A DNA stretch of 64,000 nt, taken from NCBI RefSeq assembly GCF_000741135.1, contig NZ_JGYU01000007.1, forward strand, positions 123,216 to 187,215. Direction: 5' to 3'. Under the pieces are notes generated by a model that was not told the DNA's origin, made no database searches, and saw only the letters and a program-made list of their open reading frames with translations. Position 1 is the first letter of the stretch, and every line of letters starts with the position of its first letter. The DNA is from Bifidobacterium choerinum. GTDB lineage: Bacteria; Actinomycetota; Actinomycetes; Actinomycetales; Bifidobacteriaceae. The translations under genes and the position numbers were made by a program. Below are positions 1 through 7,079 of the stretch, one piece after another.

Positions 1-18
1 GATAAGAAGAGGCGAAGG

Positions 19-888
19 ATGACGCTGACGATCGAAAACCACATCTACAGGGACGGCGAGGGGATGCCGCTCGTCCTCGTGCACGGATTCCCGGTCGACC
101 ACAGGATGTGGGATCGCTGCGCGACGGCGCTGATGGAGACGACGGACGCGCAGGAGCTCGCGCAGTTCCCGATCTGGGCGCCCGACATGCCGGGAGCCGG
201 CGCCTCGCCGACGCCGAAGCCGCAGGACAGCGGCCGGATCGCCGAGGACGGCGCGTATCCGCAGGCGCTCGACATGGTCGCCGACGCCTACGTCGAGCTG
301 CTGCACGCGGCCGGCTACCGACAGGCGATCTGGGCGGGGCTGTCGATGGGCGGATACGTCGTCCTCGACATCCAGCGGCGGCACCCCGAGGCGATCGCCG
401 GCGTCGCGCTGCTCGACACGAAGGGCGACGCCGACAGTGCTCAGGCGCGCGCGAACCGTATACGCATCGCACATGAATGCGTCGAACGGCACACGACCGA
501 GCCGGTCATGTTCTTCACCGACGTGCAGCCTGAGGATTCGAGCGTCAAGCGTTCGCAGGCCTACATCGACCAGTTCGGTACCTGGATCCGCGAGCAGCAG
601 CCGGCCGGCATCGCATGGCGCGAGCTGATGGCGGCGGGCCGGCCCGACCTCAACGACCAGTTCGCGCGGGTCGAAGTGCCGGCGGCCGTCATCTGCGGCG
701 TCGACGACCCGTCGAGCAGCCCGAAGGTCATGCGACCGATTGCGGACCGGATGACGGGCACCGACGTCATGTTCACCGAGATCGAGGACTGCGGGCATTT
801 CAGCGCATGGGAGCGGCCGCAGATCGTCGCCGATGCGCTGCTCGACCTCGTCGCACGCGTGCCGCGCGGCGTCGACGAGGATCGGTAG
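19..888 (+). CDS. Alpha/beta-fold hydrolase
   Basis: A 289-aa cytoplasmic alpha/beta hydrolase of unknown substrate. The oxyanion-hole motif LVHGFPVDHRMWD lies near residues 19-32, the nucleophile elbow GLSMGG puts the catalytic Ser at about 109, a VDDPSS acid-loop candidate lies near 228, and the catalytic His is in CGHFSAWERP at about 260. This layout is that of small esterases, peroxidases and lactonases; nothing visible narrows it further. The start is the first ATG, preceded by a GAGGCGAAGG-like ribosome binding site at 7-18. The gene upstream lies outside the window, so operon membership cannot be judged. No signal peptide is seen. Confidence 0.85.
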   Translation: MTLTIENHIYRDGEGMPLVLVHGFPVDHRMWDRCATALMETTDAQELAQFPIWAPDMPGAGASPTPKPQDSGRIAEDGAYPQALDMVADAYVELLHAAGYRQAIWAGLSMGGYVVLDIQRRHPEAIAGVALLDTKGDADSAQARANRIRIAHECVERHTTEPVMFFTDVQPEDSSVKRSQAYIDQFGTWIREQQPAGIAWRELMAAGRPDLNDQFARVEVPAAVICGVDDPSSSPKVMRPIADRMTGTDVMFTEIEDCGHFSAWERPQIVADALLDLVARVPRGVDEDR

Positions 889-1126
889 TCGGGAATCGGC
901 GGCCATAGGCGGCGGCTGAAATCGGTATTCGCGGATGCCGGCCGCGGTCGTACGGGCATGCGGCCGATGGCGGAATCTCGGCCGGCGGCGCCGATCGTAT
1001 CGCGCAACGCGTAGCCGGCGCGGCGGCGTCATCGGGCGTCGTGTCCTACAGTGGAGGGAGGGCCGCACGCTGTACGGTCCGACGGACTTGACGGAACAGA
1101 CGACGACCGGAGACGGTCCCGAGGAG

Positions 1127-2203
1127 ATGATGCCGATGTTCTCATCGCTCGCATTGACGCAGGCGCTGCCGTACCTGCCGCTCGTCCAGGGCGATATCGC
1201 TTACGGCGTGGAACGGCGCGCCGACCCGCATCTCATCGACGACGTGCTGCGCGAGGCGGGCACGAGCGTCGTGCTCACACGCGCCGGACTGCTCGCCGTG
1301 CCCTTCGGACAGCGCGCGCTCACACGGCAGTCGACGGCGCATATGCGGCTCGCGATGCTGCCCGGGCAGTACGTCGCCGACGCGCTGCCGCACCATCCGG
1401 AGGTCAAGGCGATCTATCTCGGCTCCTACGCGGGCGCCGCGCCGCAGCACGTCGTCGCGCTCGACCTGACCGACGTCGCGCATCAGTCGCCCGAGGACGC
1501 CGCACGGCATGTCGACGACGCCTTCGACGATGCGAACGGCGGCCACGACACGCACGACGGCATCTTCGCGTCGGCGGTCGCGCGCTTCGACTGGGTCGAT
1601 CTGCGCGGATTCGCGCCGCGCGCGTCGGCACGGGAGATCGGACAGGCGACGACGATGCTCGCCCTGTCGAACTGGTTCGCCTACCAGCGGCACTGCCCGC
1701 ACTGCGGATACCCGGTCGAGCAGGCGATGAGCGGATGGGCGCAGCGCTGCACGAACTCCGAGGACGACTTCCGGCTGCTGTTCCCGCGCGTCGAGCCGGC
1801 CGTCATCATGACGGTCGTCGATGCGCAGGACCGGCTGCTCATCCAGCACAACAAGGCATGGAAGAACCCGCTGCTGTATTCGGTGTCCGCAGGATTCGTC
1901 GAGGCGGGGGAGAACCTCGAGCACGCCTGCAGGCGCGAGACGTTCGAGGAGACCGGCATCCGCGTCGGCGAGGTCAAGTATCTGGGCTCGCAGCCGTGGC
2001 CGTACAAGATCTCGCTGATGATGGGCTTCAAGGGGCAGGCGCTCAGCACCGACATACAGGTGGACGGCGAGGAGGTCGGCGACGCACGGTGGGTGACGCG
2101 CGACGAATACACCGACCTGCTCGTGACCGGGCAGATCGAGGCTCCGGGCAAGGCGACGATCGCGCGCGTCATGATCGAGGAATGGTACGGCCGGCAGATC
2201 TGA
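1127..2203 (+). CDS. nudC: NudC-type NADH pyrophosphatase (NUDIX)
   Basis: A NUDIX hydrolase expected to cleave NAD(H) to NMN(H) and AMP, and in some homologues to remove NAD caps from RNA. The NUDIX box GFVEAGENLEHACRRETF continues into EETGI and fits GX5EX7REUXEEXGU. The downstream SQPWPYKISLMM matches the NudC signature SQPWPFPxS, which separates this subfamily from other NUDIX proteins. A zinc-ribbon relic precedes it (HCPHCGYP, then RCTNSED): three Cys are present but the fourth position is Ser. The open frame extends upstream to 935, but conserved sequence begins at MMPMFSSLAL; ATGs at 1127, 1130 and 1136 are all possible, with GAGGAG at 1121-1126 best spaced for the later ones. Confidence 0.85.
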   Translation: MMPMFSSLALTQALPYLPLVQGDIAYGVERRADPHLIDDVLREAGTSVVLTRAGLLAVPFGQRALTRQSTAHMRLAMLPGQYVADALPHHPEVKAIYLGSYAGAAPQHVVALDLTDVAHQSPEDAARHVDDAFDDANGGHDTHDGIFASAVARFDWVDLRGFAPRASAREIGQATTMLALSNWFAYQRHCPHCGYPVEQAMSGWAQRCTNSEDDFRLLFPRVEPAVIMTVVDAQDRLLIQHNKAWKNPLLYSVSAGFVEAGENLEHACRRETFEETGIRVGEVKYLGSQPWPYKISLMMGFKGQALSTDIQVDGEEVGDARWVTRDEYTDLLVTGQIEAPGKATIARVMIEEWYGRQI

Positions 2204-2235
2204 ACCCGGCAGATCCGAACATGGCCGGCGCGTAG

Positions 2236-2268
2236 GCGTCCGACGGGCGGGCCCCGCCCATCGGACGC
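2236..2268 (+). terminator. Hairpin after nudC
   Basis: A near-perfect 16-bp stem (GCGTCCGA, GGGCGGG and their complements) with almost no loop, just downstream of the nudC stop and before the gcvH leader. There is no strong T tract, so it may be a weak or Rho-assisted terminator. Confidence 0.5.
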
Positions 2269-2400
2269 ACGGAAGCTGGCATAATGGCGTCAACGCATCC
2301 GTCCGCCTCGGCATCCGGCCGACACTGCGCCGGCGTGCACGGCGGCACGGCATCAATAGGACAATCCAAAAAACGGCAACCCAAGGAAACGAGGAGCATC

Positions 2401-2811
2401 ATGGCACAAGAGGAACAGACGGGACAGGCGGACAGGCTCGACATCCCGCGTCATCTGCAGTACAGCGAGGACCATGTGTGGGTGGACGACTCGGTCGAAC
2501 CGGCCGTCATCGGCATCACCGAATACGCGGCCGAACACATGGGCGACATCGTGTTCGTCGACCTGCCGCAGGTCGGCACGCGCGTCGAGGCCGGCGACGA
2601 ACTCGTGCAGGTCGAATCGGCGAAGGCCGTCGAACCGGTCATCAGCCCGGTCGCCGGCACCGTGAAGTACGTCAACCACGAAGCCGAGGACGACGCCGCG
2701 ATCATCAACGACGACCCCTACGGCGAAGGCTGGCTCGTCAAGGTCGAGCTCGACGACGACCTCCCCGAACTGTTGGACGCGGACGAATACGCAGCCATCA
2801 TCAGGAAGTAG
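2401..2811 (+). CDS. gcvH: Glycine cleavage system H protein (lipoyl carrier)
   Basis: A 136-aa lipoyl-domain protein of normal H-protein length. HVWVDD near residue 25, ITEYAAEHMGDIVFVDLP, and VESAKAVEPV with the lipoyl-acceptor Lys at 75 are typical. The start ATG at 2401 has a good GAGGAG site at about 2390; an upstream in-frame ATG at 2284 would add a non-conserved leader. In the complete glycine cleavage system, GcvH shuttles the aminomethyl group between P, T and L proteins, but none of those genes is in this window. A lipoate ligase-like gene lies about 10 kb downstream (12290). Without partners it may be an orphan lipoyl carrier; the rest of the genome is needed to know. Confidence 0.93.
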   Translation: MAQEEQTGQADRLDIPRHLQYSEDHVWVDDSVEPAVIGITEYAAEHMGDIVFVDLPQVGTRVEAGDELVQVESAKAVEPVISPVAGTVKYVNHEAEDDAAIINDDPYGEGWLVKVELDDDLPELLDADEYAAIIRK

Positions 2812-2947
2812 CGGAACAAGGCGCGCGGCACGGCCGTGCTCCGTTCGCGGATGCCGCGCCGTATGCATGCGGCATGCACGGGGCGCGGTGCACATATACG
2901 TGCATATACGAAGTACGTGCATAACCTGAGGAATGAAGGAAGCTGAC

Positions 2948-4372
2948 ATGAGCGATCCGGATGCATCGGCACGGCGGCTGAAGACGACGAAACGGCTGCT
3001 CGACCACGCGTTGAACGAGGTCGAGCGCGAAGGGCGCATCGGGCTGCGGCGTGTGCGTGGCACCGCCAGGTCCGGCGCCGAACCCGTCGAGGACGACGCG
3101 GCGCTCGCGCCGGCCGCGGCGCAGGAGGACGGCGAGTCCGCCTCCGCCGCCGTCGCACTGCGCACGACGTCGGCGGCGACGGCGAGCGACGACATGCCGA
3201 CGGTCGCCGTGCCGCTCGGCGAGATCGCGACCGGTGTGCCGCGCCGGCGTTTTGTGCGCCGCCGCCGGCTGCATGTGACGAACCCGATCAAGGCGCTGAT
3301 GCGCAAGGCCGTCATCGCCGTGTTCGGCGTGTGGATCAAGGTCTCGACGTCGCTCGTGCGCAGGCTCAACTGGTTCCCGAGCGTCAAATCGTATGTCGGA
3401 TACGGCACCGAGGAGTACTCGCGCCTCGTCTGCCGCACGATCTACGCGCCGACGCATGCGAAGCCGCACACGCCGATGCGCGGCATCCACGCGATGCTCG
3501 AGGTGCCGGCGGCGCACGAGCGCGTGCGCATCGACATCGACGACGTGCCGCTCAAGACGGTGCAGGTCGGCACGATGGAGGTCTACGATCCGATGGATCC
3601 GGCGCGCAGCCAGACGATGGACTACTCGGTCTCCGACTCGTCCGGATACCTCGACCTGCTCGCCGAGCACCGGCTGCAGCCGGGCGTCCACACGATCAGC
3701 TGCATGGTGCCGCGCAGGCCTCCGGTCGAGGCTGAGCTGTTCACGATACCGAGCGACACGAAGGTCGGCGTCATCTCCGACGTCGACGACACGATCATGG
3801 TCACGCAGGTGCCGACGGTGTGGAAGGCCGCATACAACATGCTGCTGCTGTCGCCGCACAAGCGCGCGTCGGTGCCGGGCATGGCGGTGATGTACAACAA
3901 GATCCGCACGATGTTCCCCAACGCGCCGTTCTTCTATCTGTCGACGTCGCCGTGGAACGTCGAAAGCCAGATCCGCGGCTTCATCACCGACTACGGCTTC
4001 CCGGACGGCCCGCTGCTGCTGCGCGACCTCGACCCCAGGCCGAAGACCTTCGTGCCCTCGGGCGTGCAGCACAAGCTCGAGTACGCCGAACAGCTGATGG
4101 AGGACTTCCCGAACATGAAGTTCATCCTGCTCGGCGACGACGGGCAGAAGGACCCGACGACCTACGCGCAGATCGTCAAACGGTATCCGGGGCGCGTGAT
4201 CGCGATCGGCATCCGCCAGCTGTCGCCGCGCGAGGCGAGCGGCGGCCTCGTCTCGATGAGCGGATTCGCGACGACGCAGCCGGTGCCGGACACCGATGTG
4301 CCGGTGTTCACCGGCGCGACCGGCGCGAACATGATGAAGACGATGCTGCCGTATCTCGAGCAGTTCGTCTGA
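2948..4372 (+). CDS. App1-like (DUF2183) phosphatidate phosphatase family protein
   Basis: A 474-aa protein whose C-terminal half carries the App1/DUF2183 catalytic domain: VGVISDVDDTIMVT with the HAD-type DxDDT motif at about 278-282, then FFYLSTSPWNV and FILLGDDGQKDPTTYA, which supply the other HAD active-site elements. Yeast App1 is a Mg-dependent phosphatidate phosphatase; the bacterial members' substrate is not established. The first ~100 residues are low-complexity and basic, followed by a region (about 110-150) rich in hydrophobic and basic residues that could touch the membrane. ATG 2948 is preferred over ATG 2933 because GAAGGA at 2935-2940 is correctly spaced for it. Confidence 0.8.
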   Translation: MSDPDASARRLKTTKRLLDHALNEVEREGRIGLRRVRGTARSGAEPVEDDAALAPAAAQEDGESASAAVALRTTSAATASDDMPTVAVPLGEIATGVPRRRFVRRRRLHVTNPIKALMRKAVIAVFGVWIKVSTSLVRRLNWFPSVKSYVGYGTEEYSRLVCRTIYAPTHAKPHTPMRGIHAMLEVPAAHERVRIDIDDVPLKTVQVGTMEVYDPMDPARSQTMDYSVSDSSGYLDLLAEHRLQPGVHTISCMVPRRPPVEAELFTIPSDTKVGVISDVDDTIMVTQVPTVWKAAYNMLLLSPHKRASVPGMAVMYNKIRTMFPNAPFFYLSTSPWNVESQIRGFITDYGFPDGPLLLRDLDPRPKTFVPSGVQHKLEYAEQLMEDFPNMKFILLGDDGQKDPTTYAQIVKRYPGRVIAIGIRQLSPREASGGLVSMSGFATTQPVPDTDVPVFTGATGANMMKTMLPYLEQFV

Positions 4373-4660
4373 AGCGGGGCTCTTTCCAGGGCGGGTATGG
4401 GTGCGATTCCTGCGGAACGGGAATACGCCGATTCCGACGGTTGCGCGTATGGCTGCCATGCGTCGATCGGATGACAGTGCATCGTTATGGCATTGGGCAT
4501 ACGATGCACCGTCTTTTCGTGTTTGCTATGTGGCATTCTCACACGGCGTTTCGCATATGGCCTCACGGCGTGTTGCCGCATCGTCCCGTCATTGCGTGGT
4601 GGCCGGGACGATGCGGGGCAGCCGAGACCGGGGCGGACTTCAGCTTCCTTGAATCCGGCC

Positions 4661-4872
4661 GCGTGGGTGCATACGCGGGAGATGACGGCATCGACGATGT
4701 GGTCGTCGAGGGCATCGTATCGTGTTGGTGCACGCATGGGAGGTGAGCAAGGTCGGAATAGGTTTCAAACGTCCTTGAATCCGGTCGCGTCGGCACGCGT
4801 ACGGGAGGTGACGCGGCGATCGCCGCCGGCCCGGATGTGTTCATGTCGCGTCGGCACGCGTACGGGAGGTGA
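4661..4872. repeat. Four degenerate hairpin repeats with 61-65 bp period
   Basis: Copies end at 4685, 4746, 4811 and 4872, giving spacings of 61, 65 and 61 bp. The core is CGCGTCGGCACGCGTACGGG followed by AGGTGA. The last two copies agree over about 26 bp, and the first two are diverged. CGCGT-N4-ACGCG or CCGCGT-N8-ACGCGG forms a short hairpin in copies 1, 3 and 4. Copies 1 and 3 also share TCCTTGAATCCGG immediately upstream, so a 126-bp two-copy duplication is an alternative reading. Intervening segments differ. CRISPR-like in spacing only; no cas genes are present. Confidence 0.6.
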
Positions 4873-4898
4873 TTGAGGCCGGTATGGGCTTCGGCGTC

Positions 4899-5030
4899 CG
4901 TATCTGCGTTGGAGGAGAGCAACATCCCGGTTTGGGCCGAGTATATGGGATTTGGGGTGTTGGAAAATGGCGGAAACGGATCGGCATACTCGCCCCAAAC
5001 CGGGATGTTGCTCCCCCTCAGCGCGGATAG
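4899..5030. repeat. 132-bp palindromic element, copy 1
   Basis: Arms of about 46 bp read CGTATCTGCGTTGG...GAGAGCAACATCCCGG...CCGAGTAT and return as ATACTCGCCCC...CCGGGATGTTGCTCCCC...GCGGATAG, around a loop of about 40 bp. A second copy in the same orientation lies at 6581-6712 on the other side of the nuclease gene, with about 10 differences by eye. At one stem position (C-G here, T-A in copy 2) both arms changed together. Confidence 0.85.
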
Positions 5031-5456
5031 GGGGGGAACATAGGCGGATGTCCGATTCTGGAATTTGGGATGGTTCCCCCTCAGCACGGATAGGTGAATG
5101 ATGCGCGGGGCAGCGATGGTTACTGGTCTTATTCGGTTCTTGATGGGGAATCCGGTGCGAGCCGTAGGTTCGTTGGTGTGCTGCTGTTTTTCCCGGTTCT
5201 GGAAGGGAAACCTGCATAGCTGGATGTCTCGTAGCATGAAGCGAACCATGCCGAAGCGTAATGGCACGGGACGGACCTTTGTATGTGCTGGCTGAAAGAT
5301 CGGCCGCCGAATGGTGGCGACGGCGGACGAAGCCTTTATCCACATTTCCACATTATTTTCGATGCGGGATGCATCGGAGGGGGAGAGCCGATACATTCGT
5401 TGGCCATGTGCAACGTTTATCGGACAAATAGGTATGAGGGACGGGGCGGCAAGGAC

Positions 5457-6425
5457 ATGGATGGTTCGGAAGGGCGGGAGCATATAGCCCATATACAGAT
5501 TGATGCCGTCAGTCGATGTTTGGACGCCGAAGCGGCCTGCGGCCGCGGCGAGGCGTGCATATTCACGTTGACGACGGCGATACGGCTGCTTGGAGTCGAT
5601 TGGGATCCGCTCACCGCGGTGAAACCGTGGTGGCGTCTTGGCGCGGAATTGCTGCAAGTGGTGGTCGGCGACAAAAACAACAAGCCCCGTGACCGTTTGG
5701 CGAAGCAACGGCCGGGGACTCGACAGGGAAGATACCCGGCAACGTTCTTCACCAGCGGAATTCCCATCGAGACGGTTGAGGTGGCGGACGGAGTGACATG
5801 CACGACGCCGGAATTCACATGGTTCATGTTTGCCAGATTCATCGATCTGGAAGAACTCGTGATACTCGGTGATGCGATGATGCGGCGGTACGCCCTGCAT
5901 GATCAGGTGACGCTGGAGAGCTTCGAGGATCTCCTCTGTCGGATTGAGCGCTATGGTTCGGAGCATGGGATGAGAGCTCCGAAGGGAATACGCAATTGCC
6001 GGAGAGCACTGGCGCTAATGGAGGAGGGGACTGATTCCGTGCGGGAGAGCATCCTGCGTCTATTGCTCATCCGATACGGACTGCCGCGGCCGGTGGTGAA
6101 CTATCCGCTTGTGCTGCCGGACGGGACGCTCGTGTTTCTGGACATCGCTTTTCCCGATGCGAGGGTGGATGTGGAATATGACGGTCGTTTCCACCAAAAC
6201 CAATGGGCGCAGGACGCACAGCGGCGGTTGGCGATAGAACTCGCCGGCTGGGCGTATGTGCAGGTGACCGATGAGGCCCTTGCGACCAAGGACGCTTGCA
6301 GGCAGATCGCGGAACTCGTCGCACGGTACCTCAAGGAGCGCACGGGAAACGATTATCTGCGAGACGAGCCCTTCGATCTGCGTGCGGTGGCGGATGGGCG
6401 GCGTAAGGGCTGGAAAAGACGATGA
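5457..6425 (+). CDS. DUF559/Vsr-like endonuclease-domain protein
   Basis: A 322-aa protein with an N-terminal part resembling AbiEi-associated/DUF559 proteins of actinobacteria (VTCTTPEFTWFMFARFIDL, ELVILGDAMMRR) and a C-terminal PD-(D/E)xK-like nuclease domain at about 210-300: VFLDIAFPD, VDVEYDGRFHQ, DAQRRLAIELAGWAYVQVTD. The Asp/Glu pattern and the conserved DGxxH are the DUF559 signature shared with Vsr-type nucleases; DNA cleavage is inferred. The frame is open from 5283, but ATG 5457 is the first start near recognisable sequence and has a weak GGCAAGG site. Lower GC and the flanking palindromes suggest horizontal arrival. Solitary nuclease, toxin-system component or selfish element are all possible. 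Confidence 0.6.
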   Translation: MDGSEGREHIAHIQIDAVSRCLDAEAACGRGEACIFTLTTAIRLLGVDWDPLTAVKPWWRLGAELLQVVVGDKNNKPRDRLAKQRPGTRQGRYPATFFTSGIPIETVEVADGVTCTTPEFTWFMFARFIDLEELVILGDAMMRRYALHDQVTLESFEDLLCRIERYGSEHGMRAPKGIRNCRRALALMEEGTDSVRESILRLLLIRYGLPRPVVNYPLVLPDGTLVFLDIAFPDARVDVEYDGRFHQNQWAQDAQRRLAIELAGWAYVQVTDEALATKDACRQIAELVARYLKERTGNDYLRDEPFDLRAVADGRRKGWKRR

Positions 6426-6580
6426 AGGCGGATGCCGGAGTGGGACATGCGTGGCGTCTTGATTCAGCTGGATTGTGCGAAAAGCCAGAAATGTCTGCAT
6501 GGTGCATCTTTATTACATAGATTTATTAAATCTGTATTAGGGAGCAATGCTTTCGGAGCGTCATGGGGACGATGGAATGC

Positions 6581-6712
6581 CGTATCTGCGTTGGGGGAGA
6601 GCAACATCTCGGTTTGGGCCGAGTATATGGGATTTGGGGTGTTGGAAAATGGCGGAAACGGATTGGCATACTCGTCCCAGTCCGAGATGTTGCTCTCCCT
6701 CAGCGCAGATGG
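6581..6712. repeat. 132-bp palindromic element, copy 2
   Basis: Same length and orientation as the copy at 4899-5030, with the same arms (GAGAGCAACATCTCGG and CCGAGATGTTGCTCTC) and a virtually identical loop (TATGGGATTTGGGGTGTTGG and onward). The two copies bracket the DUF559-domain gene. Confidence 0.85.
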
Positions 6713-6779
6713 TCCCATGTCGATGCGCTCATATGCCGACGTGGCTGCTGGATGCCGATATGTATGCATCCCATTCGAT

Positions 6780-6982
6780 GCGGATGGACTCGTCGCCGGA
6801 GGTTGCAGTGCGGATATGCCGGGACTGGCGCGCCGCCAGCGCATGGATGGATCCCTCGTGGAGCAACGCCCGGAGATTGGGCTCGTCGCATGCCGCCTCC
6901 GCATGGTTGGATTCCGCCTGGTTCTCGATCGCATCCGTCGTGGGCTGCAGATGGCAACATGGATGGACTCCGCATGGCTCTC
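6780..6982. repeat. Degenerate ~60-bp-period repeats
   Basis: Copies begin near 6780 (GCGGATGGACTCGTC), 6841 (GCATGGATGGATCCCTCGTG), 6901 (GCATGGTTGGATTCCGCCTG) and 6957 (ACATGGATGGACTCCGCATG), with spacings of about 61, 60 and 56 bp. The match is about 15-20 bp per copy and imperfect; the intervening sequence is unrelated by eye. Confidence 0.4.
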
Positions 6983-7067
6983 CCGGGGCGCGGCGACGGG
7001 TCGCCCATGGAGCGCTGCCTGAAGCATGGCTCCCAAGGACGGGCCAGACCGCGGACGGACGCGTGCG

Positions 7068-7073
7068 TATAAT
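7068..7073 (+). promoter_or_regulatory. -10 box of a leaderless oligopeptidase transcript
   Basis: A perfect TATAAT ends 6 nt before ATG 7080, so transcription should begin at or next to the start codon. No Shine-Dalgarno sequence is present, which agrees with leaderless translation. Confidence 0.65.
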
Positions 7074-7079
7074 CGGCGC

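Larger units (their letters stand above)
4373..5456. other. Repeat-rich gene-free stretch upstream of the nuclease gene
   Basis: No convincing coding sequence. It holds four degenerate repeats ending in GGGAGRTGA (4661-4872), a 132-bp palindromic element (4899-5030), and a partial repeat CCCCCTCAGCACGGATAG (5076-5093). Several regions are visibly less GC-rich than the surrounding genes, for example 5340-5440. Long open frames on the minus strand here are low-complexity readings of the repeats. Confidence 0.7.
6426..7079. other. Gene-free stretch with palindrome copy 2 and degenerate repeats
   Basis: No supported gene. An AT-richer patch (6505-6545) is followed by palindrome copy 2 (6581-6712) and four degenerate repeats between about 6780 and 6980. 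The stretch ends at the -10 box of the oligopeptidase gene. Confidence 0.7.

Noticed and set aside
935..1126. N-terminal extension of the NudC frame
   Set aside because: Arg-rich, not like the family, and crosses a likely TACAGT promoter box at 1047-1052.
2880..2935. GTGCATA direct repeats as an operator before the App1 gene
   Set aside because: GTGCATA occurs twice 18 bp apart, but similar words appear by chance near other promoters (20652, 40438) and no consistent arrangement emerged.
4661..4872. Active CRISPR array
   Set aside because: Repeats are too diverged, only four copies, no leader and no cas genes in the window; kept only as a repeat with possible relic status.
4563..5966. Long minus-strand open frame (467 codons) across the repeat region and nuclease gene
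   Set aside because: It reads the repeats as low-complexity Pro/Arg/Ser peptide, overlaps the recognisable DUF559 gene on the other strand and has no start signal.
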